The notes beneath the pieces were generated by a model. It did not search any database. It saw nothing but the letters and a program-made list of their open reading frames with translations, and was not told the origin of the DNA. A program made the position numbers and the translations under genes. From contig WOFQ01000006.1 in assembly GCA_012184525.1 (NCBI GenBank), forward strand, positions 310,001 through 374,000: a DNA stretch of 64,000 bases, written 5' to 3'. This document shows, piece after piece, positions 1 to 10,949 of the stretch (positions within the stretch are counted from its first letter, which is position 1; every line of letters begins with the position of its first letter). The stretch is from Xenoacremonium recifei. Lineage: Eukaryota; Ascomycota; Sordariomycetes; Hypocreales; Nectriaceae.

Positions 1-628
1 TAACAGGCTAGATACGAAGTCTATTTAGTTGAAAGTCTGCATCCTTTTCTGTAATATGAGAGAAGCGACGCATATGCTGGTTAAAGTCCAAATGCTTCAA
101 TGGCTACGGAGAATTGCTGTCGTTGATATCGAGTTAGATTTCCAATACCCTGAGGATGTTGCCCATTCAAAGCAAACAAGCATGTCATTTTACGATTAAT
201 AGGTCCCTAATTAGTGAATAACGATCAATGAAGTTGAGTATCAGCTTGGGTAAGGCAAACTTTTACAGTGGACAAACTCAGGCAGGCGCACCCAAACCCA
301 ACTGTCCAACCCTCTGTTTCAGCCAAATCGGATGTCTTGACGATACCCCTGTCCCTCTTCGCGACCCTTCCCCACCCCTCTCTGCCAATCAGAGCCTGCC
401 TCGCCGCTCGCCTCGGTACGTACCCGTTTCTATGCATTCTAGCCCAGCCCAGCCCAGCCTCAAAGATCCATCAAGTCCAGGCTCGAGCTTCTCCAACTCA
501 ACTCCATCACGAATCTCGCTCCGAAACCGTCTTTGTCTGTCCTCCCAAACCGACGCGTCGCGTGGGACTTCTTTGTCCTCACCTCGCCCTGGCCAACGCT
601 CCGGTCTAGCTTTCAGATCTACCCAACA
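1..628. other. Intergenic left edge and 5' leader of the Yra1 gene
   Basis: No convincing gene is seen here. The first 200 bases are AT-rich. Positions 441-459 hold a short run of the pentamer AGCCC, and the stretch from about 340 is pyrimidine-rich, as expected for the promoter and 5' UTR of the gene that starts at 629. Open frames of up to about 200 codons across this stretch overlap one another on both strands and resemble no protein I know. Confidence 0.6.
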
Positions 629-2128
629 ATGGCCGACAAAATGGATCGCGGACTCGACGAGATCATCGCGGATTCTGTATGCTCGCTCCGACTCGCGCAA
701 CTCTGCCCTCATAACTAACCTCTGCTCTTCTTCAGCGCCCCAGCAATCGCCCCCAGAACAACCGACGCGGTGGCGGTCGTCGCCGCGAACCTCGCCAGGA
801 TTATCCCCGAGATGGGGTGAAAAAGGTCAGCCTCGTCTCGCGCCACATTGAATCTATTCGTGGTGTTTGACAGCCTAACTGACTTCAAACTCTCCCCGCA
901 CAGGTTGATCTATCCTCCTCCCTCTGATGATTTCTGCTCGACCTCCTCAGCCCTCTTAGCAGTCCATTCGACGCGCTGCTAGGAGTCTTTGACGATGAAG
1001 GCGGTTTGCACTCTAGAAATGTCCTCGCTAACGAGACGCTCCTTCGCCCTCACAGTCCTTCCGAGACGAGCCACGAAACATTGACAGGTTGGGATATCTC
1101 TAGCGTCTAGTTTGAATTCTTAACTAACCAGACCTTAGTGAATGGGTCCACGACCGATACGAAGAACATTGTAAATACGTCTGTTTCTTTCACCACTAGC
1201 CGAAGTCTTACCTCTCCCAGCTTCACGCAGAAACCCTGCGCCCAGACGTCGACGAGAGTCGCCCGACCGGTATTATTACCTATAACATGTTTACTTGCGA
1301 CCTCCTCGCTGATGGCTCTGCCAAAGGGATTCTCAGGGATCGAAATTACGTGTTGACAACATTCATTACGACTTGACCGAGGATGACCTCGACGTAAGCT
1401 GAAATGCAACCACATGTTACGACCATTCGCTGAGACTGCCCCAGGAACTCTTCCAAAGGATTGGAACCGTCTCCCGACTCCAGCTGCGATATGATCGAGC
1501 TGGTCGGTCTGAAGGAACCGCCTATGTAACGTACGAACGCAAGGAGGATGCTTTGGAGGCCATCAAGCAGTTTGATGGCGCCAATGCCAATGGTATGTAA
1601 TTGCATTCAATAGGGTTTCCGAAGCATCATAACTTACTGTATCAAGGCCAACCAATCCGCCTGACTCTCATGCCGAGTGGTCCAGCCCGGAACCCCTTCG
1701 ATTCGGCTGTCATGCCGGGTCGACCTTTATCAGAGCGCATCTCAAAGCCTGGTGGTCGATCTCGGTCTCTGTCTCCCCATCGTCGTTACGATGAAGAGGA
1801 TGCCGCTCGCAGGGGCATTGATAGATATGTTCCCGGTCAACGCAGCCGATCGAGGAGCCCCATGCCCCGAAGACGTGGCGGACGCCGCCCCGGTGCGCGC
1901 CGAGAGGGCAACGGAAACAACAGCGGAAGGGAACAGAAGGAGGGCGGCCGCGGCAGCCGAGGAAACCCGCGCCAAAAGAAGACGCAAGAAGAACTTGACG
2001 CCGAGATGGCTGACTATTTTGGCGGTGGAAGCGCCGCAGCAGCCCCTGAAGCCTCAAATGGAGATGCTGCTGCCGCTGCGCCTGCACCTGCGCCTGCGAC
2101 TGCCGACGATATCGACATGATTGAGTGA
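629..2128 (+). CDS. yra1: Yra1/ALY (REF) mRNA export adaptor, RRM protein
   Basis: This is an RNA-binding adaptor of the TREX mRNA export pathway, acting in the nucleus between the THO/Sub2 complex and the Mex67 export receptor. Eight exons give a 315-residue protein: 629-676, 736-825, 1056-1087, 1139-1170, 1221-1269, 1327-1393, 1445-1592 and 1647-2128. The N-terminal start MADKMDRGLDEIIADS matches the conserved REF N-box, and an Arg/Gly-rich variable region follows. A single RRM lies at about residues 90-165, with LRVDNIHYDL as the first strand and GTAYVTYERKEDALEAI as the RNP1 region. The C-terminal part is Arg/Ser- and Ala/Pro-rich and ends DDIDMIE, like the REF C-box. Total coding length is a multiple of three. 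The acceptor at 1326 is AAG rather than CAG, chosen because it alone keeps the frame. Family assignment is firm; exon 5 and 6 borders are the least certain. Confidence 0.9.
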
Positions 2129-2575
2129 TCGACGCGGACAAATGACGACATGTAAATTATCTAGATTGCAAGACACACCTTACTAAGATTCATTCGACCT
2201 TTGCAATGTCACTACTCTGATTTGGGCACTTTCTTTGGAGATTTACCCAATGGATGTACTAAGATTCGGTCACTTGATGAATGGACAAAAGCTGGACTTG
2301 TCCAGGGGCATATGGTTAAAAACTGGCCAAGGACGGAAGAAGTGATAACAAAACTAAGAAGGTTTCAGGGATCTTTTCTGACGAGTTTGCGTTGGGATTA
2401 AAAGTGTACATCTATGGCTATTGTCTTCAGTGTGCCGTACCTGGATTGAAATGCGACATTGGGCCTCTATGATACAGGATTTGTGACTGTTGTACATATA
2501 TTCTGTGCTGTGGGAAGCGGTTGCCGGCCTCCTCTGGGTCTTGAAAGGAGGTTCGATCAAAGATTGCACATGAGT
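2129..2575. other. Convergent intergenic spacer
   Basis: This is the 3' flank shared by the export factor and the convergent gene on the minus strand. It is AT-rich and has no coding potential that I can support. It presumably holds both polyadenylation regions. Confidence 0.6.
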
Positions 2576-4096
2576 TTAGAGGTATATCCGGGAGTTGGGG
2601 ACATTGAGCTTCCACTCATTATTGAATCCCGGCGTGTCCTCTTCAGGACTGTGGTTCGTCGAGGCAACAAATACGCCATGATTCGACAAAGCACCAAAAT
2701 GGTTCTCAATGATAGTCGTGTCAGTTGCATCCGAGCGAGGAGTCGAGGCGCTGACGGTTCCAAAGACAACGCCGGCAGATGGTTCAGGTCGCGCGGCTGA
2801 GGATGCTTCGGGGGCTGTGAAGAACTGGATCTTGGAGCCCACGGGGACGAAGTTCCCACCGTCCATGGCTTGCATGAATCGATGCATCTCCTCTTCCTCG
2901 GATAGAGCAAAGTGTGTGCGTTGAGGGTCAAGAGAAAGCAGGCCTTTCTTGGCTCCCCATCCGCCTCCGCCGCTCACTGGTTGTGTTAGATCAGGCGGCG
3001 GTTAGGGGATGCGTAGACTTACAGATCTGATATAGACGGCCACCCTGTCCGTAGAGTTCCTTCAAACGGCTAGCAGTTGATGACACCAATTCTTCAATGT
3101 TGCGCTTCTCGTTGAAGGTGGCATCAGGGTCGGGATCCGAAGCGCCAGAGATGTCGGTTCCGTTGGGAGAGAATAGGGGTGGCGTAATCATTGCCCACAC
3201 TCCCATGGGAGTCTGAGCCAAGTTGGATCTCTTCTTGAAGATCTCATCTACAGCAGATTCAAGTTCCATGGACGCAGGTACTGAGTCGTCATCGACACTC
3301 ACACGACGAACAATGTTTCCAAAGCTCTCAGTGACGATTCGAGGATGAGTCAGGGGAACAAGCGGTGCCCACAGACCAACGTCCCTAATTGACTGAGCTG
3401 GCCTGCGAGTGGGAAGAATAACGCTTTGTGAGTGCTTTTCAATTTGTTCTTCCAGGCGAGGAGTCCCCTGTGAGAGATCGAACCGACTCACGAGGAGTGT
3501 GGAAGTACGGTGGTTCTTGAAAGTAGTGTTTGCGAGAGGCAATGTGAGCCGGGGACTTCCCAGCTCAAACGTCAGGGCGGCAACTTTGTCGATATCCTCG
3601 CGAGCCTTCGGAAGCCCTGGCGACCATAACTCAGGCAGGATGGCATCCCGGTGGCTGCGCAGGATCGACAAGCCCCTGAAGGGTGAGTTCTTCGGGACGG
3701 GCGGCGCGAGGTGGTCGACCACAGCACTGAGCAGATAAAAACGGTCCGGCTTCTCAGAGCCCGACAAAAATGAGACAAAATCTGAGACGAAAGCCTTGTC
3801 TTCGAGGCATCTGGCGAATCTAGGGGTTGTGAGAATTATGGCGGCGTCATGGTGGTGAGGATTGGAGAGATTCGTTTTCGCCTTGATGGCATCAAGAGCG
3901 GATGAAAGGGTCTGAATAATAATCAGTGATCTGGATTAATGTCCGTAAGAATGAAATCTACCTTGGTTTCAGCAGACAATTCAACTGAAAAATACGTTGC
4001 ATTCCCAGCGGATGAGTATAACCGCCGTGATTTGATGGCGATGCCAGCAAGGGACCAGCCGCTTGTGGCTCGCCGACCTGCTATGCGCAGAGCCAT
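2576..4096 (-). CDS. Mitochondrially targeted protein of unknown function
   Basis: Three exons (4096-3962, 3911-3023, 2976-2576) give 474 residues. The start at 4096 is the first ATG; the frame is open further upstream but without an ATG. The first 30 residues (MALRIAGRRATSGWS then AIKSRRLYSS) contain many Arg, Ser and Ala and no acidic residue, which fits a mitochondrial presequence. The middle has a segment with the pattern of FIST-type N-terminal domains (residues about 48-95, containing DAAIILTTPRFA), but that resemblance is weak. The end of exon 2 and start of exon 3 read LYQILSGGGGWGAKKGLLSLD, a Gly-rich, probably conserved motif. I do not recognise the family securely. The gene is convergent with the export factor and divergent from valyl-tRNA synthetase. 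Confidence 0.78.
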
Positions 4097-4494
4097 TGAA
4101 CAAGAGCCGGCGAGATCAGGCCAGATATGTGAAAGGTTGCTCAATTAAACAAGCATACGGGTCCTCGGTGCATCGGTCGATGAATCAAAAGGGAATTTTC
4201 CAGATTCAGAAGCGAGGTTTTGAAGTTGACAGACACGGCTCAATCATGAAGAATCCAAAAGTTCAGCAGTCTCATGGTTCGGATGTGTGGCTGAAGCTGG
4301 AGTGCACCGCCACAACCACCAGCGCCAGTGCCCCTCCTGCCCACCATGCGCCGTCTCGTTCTGCAGCCAGGCCCGTGACTCAAAATTGTTTGACCGTATC
4401 GAATTCCCCCTCCTCCCTCCCCCTTCACCGTGACTCACCTTGAGAGTCACTTTGTTGCGATATAAGCCAATTCCTCGTGTAGGATCGTGTCTGA
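4097..4494. other. Divergent promoter region
   Basis: This is the spacer between the minus-strand mitochondrial protein gene and valyl-tRNA synthetase. It contains a pyrimidine-rich run near 4400-4440 (CCCCCTCCTCCCTCCCCC-like), typical of fungal core promoters. No coding sequence is supported. Confidence 0.5.
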
Positions 4495-4614
4495 AGCCCT
4501 TTATTTTCCGGGCTTCACCCAGACATCTCCGGCACGACGTTCAGACTCGCGGTTCGAGCACTTCGGGTGCGATCTGTATCTCCAAGACGACCCTTGACAA
4601 CCACGCGAGTAGCC
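4495..4614 (+). other. Candidate non-AUG mitochondrial extension of valyl-tRNA synthetase
   Basis: The frame of the annotated ATG at 4615 stays open upstream to a TGA at 4492-4494, with no in-frame ATG. From the ACG codon at 4534 the 27 codons before the ATG would encode seven Arg and no Asp or Glu (for example FRLAVRALRVRS and SPRRPLTTTRVA), which is the composition of a mitochondrial presequence. ACG at 4534 has G at -3. Fungi need a mitochondrial valyl-tRNA synthetase, and the yeast gene VAS1 makes both forms from one locus with two AUGs. Non-AUG starts serve the same purpose in yeast ALA1 and GRS1. Use of this extension is my inference. Confidence 0.45.
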
Positions 4615-7600
4615 ATGGCGACAAACAGCGGCCGAGGAAACCCAAGTAAGATTCTGGATCGCCGAAACTTTACAAACAAGAGGATTTTTGCAGTGCTGAC
4701 TGGATGCGCCCTCTTTAGTCGCCGCGAGCGAAGGCCTGGACGAGGCTACCAGCACCCCTCCAGCCGTCTCCGAGCTCGTCAAGCAGGAGGTTGCCCAGTC
4801 TGCCTCGTCGGGAGTCCATGCCGCCGGTCCTGATGCCGGGGCTGCCTCTGCTGCCGGCACCGGCAAGGTCAAGTCCGCAAAGGAGTGTACGTGCCTCCTC
4901 TCCCACTGCCTCGAGACGACGTTGCGAAATCATACCCTAACACCCAAGCAGTAGAGAAGGAGCGCAAGAAGGCCGAGAAGCAGGCCAAATTCGACGCCAA
5001 GAAGGCCAAGGCCGCCACGAGCGCCCCGAAACCCGCCAAGGAGAAAAAGGTCAAGGAGAAGAAGCCTGAGGAGGAGGTGCTGCCCGAGTACGTCGAGGAT
5101 ACCCCCGAGGGCGACAAGAAGCGCATCCGGTCGTTCGAGGACCCCCATTTCAAGGCCTACAACCCCATTGCCGTCGAATCTGCGTGGTACAGCTGGTGGG
5201 AGAAGGAGGGTTTCTTCAAGCCCGAGTTCAAGGAGGACGGCAGCGTCAAGGATGCTGGTAGCTTCGTCATTGTCCACCCGCCGCCCAACGTTACTGGTGC
5301 GCTGCACATGGGCCACGCCCTGGGCGACTCGCTGCAGGATGTCATGATCCGATGGAACCGCATGAAGGGCAAGACCACTCTCTGGCTGCCCGGGTGCGAT
5401 CACGCCGGTATCTCGACCCAGAGCGTCGTTGAGAACATGCTGTGGAGGAAGGAGGGCAAGACTCGCCACGATCTTGGTCGCCAAAAGTTCGTCGATACCG
5501 TCTGGGAGTGGAAGGAGGAGTACCACAAGCGCATCAACAAGGCCCTGACCAGCATGGGAGGCTCGTTCGATTGGAGCCGAGAGGCTTTCACCATGGACGC
5601 CAACCTGTCGGCCGCTGTCACGGAGACCTGGGTCAAGCTCCACGAGGAGGGCATCATTTACCGAGCAAACCGACTTGTCAACTGGTGCACCAAGCTCAAC
5701 ACTGCGCTTTCGAACCTCGAGGTCGTCAACAAGGAGTTGACTGGCCGGACGCTGTTGGATGTCCCTGGCTACGACAAGAAGGTCGAGTTCGGCATCATTG
5801 TCCACTTCAAGTACCCCGTTGAGGGATCTGATGAGACCATTGAGGTCGCAACCACCCGTATTGAGACCATGCTGGGTGATACCGGTATTGCCGTTCACCC
5901 CAAGGACGAGCGGTACAAGCACCTGGTCGGCAAGACCGCCATCCACCCCTTTATCGAAGGCCGGAAACTCCCCATTATCGCCGACGAGTACGTCGATATG
6001 GAGTTCGGAACTGGTGCCGTCAAGCTCACCCCTGCCCATGACCCCAACGATTTTACGCTGGGCCAGAAGCACAACCTCAAGTTCATCAACATCCTCACTG
6101 ACGATGGCCTGATGAACGAGAATGCCGGTCCCTACAAGGGCCAGAAGCGATTTGATGTCCGATACACTATTCAGGACGATCTCAAGGCCAAGGGCTTGTA
6201 CGTTGACAAGAAGGACAACGCCATGAAGGTCCCGCTGTGCGAGAAGTCCAAGGACATCATTGAGCCCATCATGAAGCCCCAATGGTGGGTTCGCATGAAG
6301 GAGCTCGCCGCGCCCGCTCTGGAGGTTGTCCGGAATGGCCAGATTAAGATTCGACCTGAGTCGGCCGAGAAGAGCTACTTCCGCTGGCTGGAGGACATCA
6401 ACGACTGGTGCATCAGCCGACAACTCTGGTGGGGACATCAATGTCCCGTCTACTTTGCCAACATTGAGGGCGGAGCCGGAGACATTCCCGAAGACAAGCT
6501 ATGGTTTGCTGGGCGAACCGAGGAGGAGGCGTTGGAGAAGGCCAAGGCTGCTCTTCCCAGCGACAAGAAGTTCACCCTTAAGCGGGACGAGGACGTTCTT
6601 GATACCTGGTTCTCCTCTGGTCTCTGGCCTTTCAGCACTCTGGGCTGGCCCAACAAGACGCACGACCTGGAGACGCTGTATCCCACATCCATCCTGGAGA
6701 CAGGTTGGGACATTCTCTTCTTCTGGATTGCCAGAATGATCATGCTCGGCCTCAAGATGACGGGCAAGATCCCCTTCAAGGAGGTCTACTGCCACAGTCT
6801 GGTGCGAGACTCGGAAGGTCGCAAGATGAGCAAGAGTCTGGGCAATGTCGTCGACCCCCTGGACGTCATCTCCGGTATCAAGCTGGATGAGCTTCACCAG
6901 AAGCTCTACCTCGGAAACCTGCACCCCAGCGAGGTCCAGAAGGCCACCAAGTACCAGAAGACGGCTTTCCCTGACGGAATTCCCCAGTGTGGTGCTGATG
7001 CTCTACGGTTCACCATGATCAACGCCACTACTGGCGGCGGTGATATCAACCTAGATGTCAAGATGTAAGATCTATTGATTGATTCAGACCTGAAGCATAA
7101 GCTGACCTGAACAGTATCCACGGTTACCGAAAGTTCTGTAACAAGATCGTGAGTCTACTTACCACTAAACGATAATCCCAATAACTCTAACAATATACCA
7201 GTTCCAAGCCACCAAGTACGTCTTGGGCAGCTTGCCTGAGGACTTCGTCCCTGCCAAGTCCGGAATTGCCCGTGGCAAGACCCTGGCTGAGCGCTGGATC
7301 TTGCACAAGATGAACGACGCCGCCAAGGAGCTCAACATCGCCCTCGAGGACCGAGAGTTCTCCAAGTCCACGCTCATCATCTACCGTTACTGGTACAACG
7401 AGCTGTGCGACGTCTACATCGAGAACTCCAAGGCCATCATCCGCGACGGCACCGAGGAGGAGCGCAACTCGGCCATCCAGACCCTGTACACTGCGCTGGA
7501 GGGTGCCCTGACCATGATCCACCCCTTCATGCCCTTCATCACCGAGGAGATGTGGCAGCGAATGCCTCGACGACCCGAGGACAACAGCAAGTCCATCATG

Positions 7601-8194
7601 ATCGCCCAGTATCCCCAGTTCACTGAGGAGCTGGACGACCCAGAGTCGGAGGCTGCTTACGAGCTTGTCCTCGGCTGCGTGAAGGCTTCTCGATCCCTGA
7701 TGGCCGAGTACTCCCTCAAGGACGGTGCTAATGGTAAGCAACCCCCCTTTTCGCCTTCATCCTCCTTCTATACTCACACACTCCCAGTCATCATCCAGGC
7801 CTTCAACAGCACCTCCCTCGCCACCGTCCAGGAACAGGTCACCTCCATCAAATCCCTCGCCGGCAAGGGCGTCCAAGACGTCCAGATCCTCGCCCCCGAC
7901 GCCCCCCGCCCAGCCGGCTGCGTCGCCTACCCCGTGTCCACCGACGCCGCCGTCTTCGTCCACGTCAAGGGCCGCGTCGACATCGACGCCGAGATCGCAA
8001 AGGCCAAGAAGAAGCTCGACCGCGCCCAGGCCAACGTCCAGAAGCAGGAGAAGATCCTCAACGACCCCGGTTATCTCGAGAAGGTCTCCGCTGCCGTGAG
8101 GGAGACCGATCAGAAGAGGCTGGCTGATGCGAAGCATGAGCTGGATAGCTTTGAGGAGACGATTAAGCAGTTTGAGCAGTTGAAGCTCGAGTAG
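4615..8194 (+). CDS. Valyl-tRNA synthetase
   Basis: This class Ia aminoacyl-tRNA synthetase charges tRNA-Val. Six exons (4615-4645, 4719-4886, 4952-7064, 7115-7148, 7202-7733, 7788-8194) give 1094 residues, the usual size of the eukaryotic enzyme. The N-terminus is a Lys/Glu/Ala-rich extension. The HIGH signature appears as PPPNVTGALHMGHAL and the KMSKS loop as GRKMSKSLGNVVDP. The editing (CP1) insertion lies between them, including the TTRIETMLGDT stretch typical of ValRS. The C-terminal part has the anticodon-binding domain and ends in a ValRS coiled-coil arm. The ATG at 4615 sits in a strong AGCCATGG context. The same gene probably serves cytosol and mitochondria, because an Arg-rich in-frame extension lies directly upstream. 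Identification is certain and intron borders preserve frame throughout. Confidence 0.97.
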
Positions 8195-8399
8195 AGGGGG
8201 TGGTTGCAAGGGAAAACGAGGGATTCGTTTGTGCGCTTGAATTGGGTTGGTTGTTGTATGAGCTCCATGTAGATCAAAAAAGGAAAAAGGGGATACAGAT
8301 GTGAAGATATTTCAAATACACGCTGCTAGATTTAGAGCGAGATAAACCCGTTTGCCAGTCTTTTTCCACCCTATCCTATCTCATACAGTGACCAGTGTC

Positions 8400-10562
8400 T
8401 TACCATCCTCCTTTCCCGCCCCCTTTCCCAGGGCCCTCCTCCTTATCCTTCTTCGCACCGCCTCCACGCACCGGCCGTGCCTGCGCCGCCTCATGCCGCC
8501 GCAGCTCATCCGGCACCTTGGATATAGAGCTCTTGCTAAGGATCTGCTTCAGATCGTACAGCACGTCGTTGTCCTCGCTGCCCAGAAACGTGATGGCCAC
8601 ACCGCTCTTGCCGGCACGACCGGTTCGGCCGATACGGTGGGTGTAGCTCTCGATGCTGGTGGCCATGTTGAAGTTGACGACGAGGGACACATCGGGGACG
8701 TCGATACCTCGGCCGGCCAGGTCGGTGGCGACGAGGACTTGTGTGTGGCCGGCGCGCACGGAGGCAAGCGCGGCTTCACGCTGGTCCTGGGTCTTGGAGC
8801 CGTGCAGGGTGACGGCGGACCAGCCCATGTGCTTGATGTCGCGGGCGACGGCGTCGCAGTTGCGCTTGATGTTGACGAAGACGATGATGGGGGGCGCGAA
8901 GGCGTCGCTGGAGAGGATCTCCTGGAGGCGCTTCTTGCGGCGGTCCTCGCCGGGGATGAACTCGACGCGCTGCTCGACGGTGTCGACAGCCTCGCCGGCG
9001 TTGCCGATGGTGACGATGGCGGGGCGGCGCAGGTACTTCTTGGCGATCTTCTCGACGAGGGAGGGCATGGTGGCCGTGTACATCATGGTCTGGCGGTAGC
9101 GGTCCTTGCCGCCGAGGTAGCGCTGCATGAGCTGCGCGTTCTCGGCGTCGTCCGTGTCGGGCTTCTCGTTGGAGACGGGGAGGGCGTCGAGGATGCGGTT
9201 GACGGACTCTTCGAAGCCGAGGTCGATCATGCGGTCGGCTTCGTCCATGATCACGTAGCAGCACTGGCCCAGCACCAGCACGCGGCGGTCGATGCAGTCG
9301 ATGAGACGACCGGGCGTGGCGACGACAATCTCCGCGCCGTTCCGCAGGGCATAGGCCTGCTCCTCCAGTGCGTGGCCACCGACAATACTAACAACGCGGA
9401 ATCCCAGGGGCCCGGCAAACTTGCGTGCCTCCGTCTCGATCTGCTGTACCAGTTCTCGTGTAGGAGCCAGGATGAGTGCGTAGGGACCGTCGTTCTTGTT
9501 AACCTCCGTCAGCGGCGGCAAGTCGGCGATATAAACCAGCAGCGGCAGCAGAAAGGCCGCTGTCTTTCCGGAACCAGTGACAGCAACACCGATCAGGTCG
9601 CGAGCCTGGAGCGCGATAGGGATGGCCGCTCGTTGAATAGGGGTTGGCTCCTTGTAGCCGACCTGGTCAACAATATCGAGTAACCTCCGCGGCAGATTCG
9701 ACTCCTTCCAGCTTCGCATCGGGTTGGGGATGATTCCACCCTTGGTTGAGATGCCAAAGTCCTCCTTGAATATTCGCCAGTCACGCTCTCGCATTTCTGC
9801 CAGCGTCTTCTCCGACCACCGCTTACCCAAACCCGTCCGGTCTGCCCTCTCGCGAGCCTTTTCTCTCGCCCGGTAGAAGTCTTCCATGATACCCTTTGCT
9901 CGTTCTTTGCCGTTCTCTGGGTCTCGTTGCTCAATCATCCTCGCACGCTTGCGAGCTCGCTCCTCAGCCTCGTCGTCGAACTCGCCGCCCACGCCCGCAA
10001 AAGATCCTCCCCGATTAGCTACCTGTCTCTCATACAGGGGATCATTGTCGCGTGATGTGTCCTCTTCGGCATCCCACTCAAAGTTGAACTTGCGCTCTGT
10101 CGTGCGCATTCGTTTCTTCTTGGCGGAGAAATTGGATTGTTGGTTCACCTCAGGCCCGAGGTATCGCGATCGCAGCAGCGAGGCCTCGATGTCTTCCGCG
10201 GAGCGCTTTTCCGCCGCTGCTTTCTCTGCCTTCTCTGCTCTTCGCGATTCCCGACCTTCTCGTCCGTCTCGCCCTCGTCCGTGTCCATCGCGATCAGCCC
10301 TCGGCCCCGTGGGCACTCTGCTAGAGCCATTTGAAGCACCATTAGTCGCAGGGGTGCCATTTGATCGGGACGACCACTTCTTCTCGTCTTCTCTCCGCCG
10401 TTGTGCCTCCTCGTTCTCCTTGCGCTTCTTGTCCTCTTCTTCCTTTTTCGCCTTTTCAGCTGCTAGTCGTTCTCGTTGCGCCTTGGGAATGAACCTAGGC
10501 TTTGCGGCCGCGGCATCTGCTGCCTTCTTTTTCCGAAGGATTTCTTCGATATCGAGAGGCAT
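8400..10562 (-). CDS. prp28: Prp28 (DDX23-type) pre-mRNA splicing DEAD-box helicase
   Basis: This is a spliceosomal ATPase that displaces U1 snRNA from the 5' splice site so that U6 can pair. It is a single exon of 720 residues starting at MPLDIEEILRKKKAAD. The frame is open further upstream but lacks an ATG. The long charged N-terminal extension (about residues 1-300) carries Lys/Glu/Arg-rich coiled coil and RRSK-like low complexity, as in Prp28 orthologues. Helicase motifs are complete and in order: Q motif with GYKEPTPIQ, Walker A AVTGSGKTAAF, PTREL, TPGR, the DEAD box in VIMDEADRMIDLGFEE, TAT, and HRIGRTGRAGK. The C-terminus is Gly/Lys-rich. It is divergent from the mitoribosomal gene that begins at 10950 and convergent with ValRS. 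Family and start are secure. Confidence 0.95.
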   Translation of the reverse strand: MPLDIEEILRKKKAADAAAAKPRFIPKAQRERLAAEKAKKEEEDKKRKENEEAQRRREDEKKWSSRSNGTPATNGASNGSSRVPTGPRADRDGHGRGRDGREGRESRRAEKAEKAAAEKRSAEDIEASLLRSRYLGPEVNQQSNFSAKKKRMRTTERKFNFEWDAEEDTSRDNDPLYERQVANRGGSFAGVGGEFDDEAEERARKRARMIEQRDPENGKERAKGIMEDFYRAREKARERADRTGLGKRWSEKTLAEMRERDWRIFKEDFGISTKGGIIPNPMRSWKESNLPRRLLDIVDQVGYKEPTPIQRAAIPIALQARDLIGVAVTGSGKTAAFLLPLLVYIADLPPLTEVNKNDGPYALILAPTRELVQQIETEARKFAGPLGFRVVSIVGGHALEEQAYALRNGAEIVVATPGRLIDCIDRRVLVLGQCCYVIMDEADRMIDLGFEESVNRILDALPVSNEKPDTDDAENAQLMQRYLGGKDRYRQTMMYTATMPSLVEKIAKKYLRRPAIVTIGNAGEAVDTVEQRVEFIPGEDRRKKRLQEILSSDAFAPPIIVFVNIKRNCDAVARDIKHMGWSAVTLHGSKTQDQREAALASVRAGHTQVLVATDLAGRGIDVPDVSLVVNFNMATSIESYTHRIGRTGRAGKSGVAITFLGSEDNDVLYDLKQILSKSSISKVPDELRRHEAAQARPVRGGGAKKDKEEGPGKGGGKGGW

Positions 10563-10949
10563 TACGGGAGTACTGAATGATGGTGTGAGAAAAGAAAGTG
10601 TCGGAGGGGTGACTAGGAGGGAAGGAAGAAAGCGGTAGAGAAAGCTGGATGGACGAAGAAACGCCACAGGAAGTTGCGATCAGGCAGGTTCTTGGACGAG
10701 GCTGAGATTCAAGAGTGGCGGTGCGACCAATGAACAATGATCTAACGACGGTGGATCTTCCGTCAAGCCTCACACACGATCAAGCTAAGCTCGATAGAGA
10801 CTACGCCACACAGTGCGCTAAAACGTCAAGCCATCGCAGGGTCCCTGTCCATAAAACTTCAAGACGCCATAACCTCCGGCTACCATCGCCTACAACGCGA
10901 CCTCCTCCAGGCCACGGGACGCCACGAACGATCGAACTAAAACGACACG
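10563..10949. other. Divergent promoter, prp28 and mitoribosomal gene
   Basis: This 387-bp spacer lies between two divergent starts. It contains no supported coding sequence and presumably holds both promoters and 5' UTRs. Confidence 0.55.

Noticed and set aside
4541..4570. GGTTCGAGC-type words as tRNA T-arms
   Set aside because: No matching acceptor, D and anticodon arms lie around this or similar words elsewhere in the window.
4930..6441. 503-codon open frame antisense to valyl-tRNA synthetase
   Set aside because: It mirrors the strongly biased codons of the real gene (third-position C/G); its Leu/Val/Gly-rich translation has no domain and no promoter or intron logic.
8352..9683. 443-codon open frame antisense to prp28
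   Set aside because: Same cause: a shadow of GC-biased helicase codons, rich in Val, Gly and Asp without structure.
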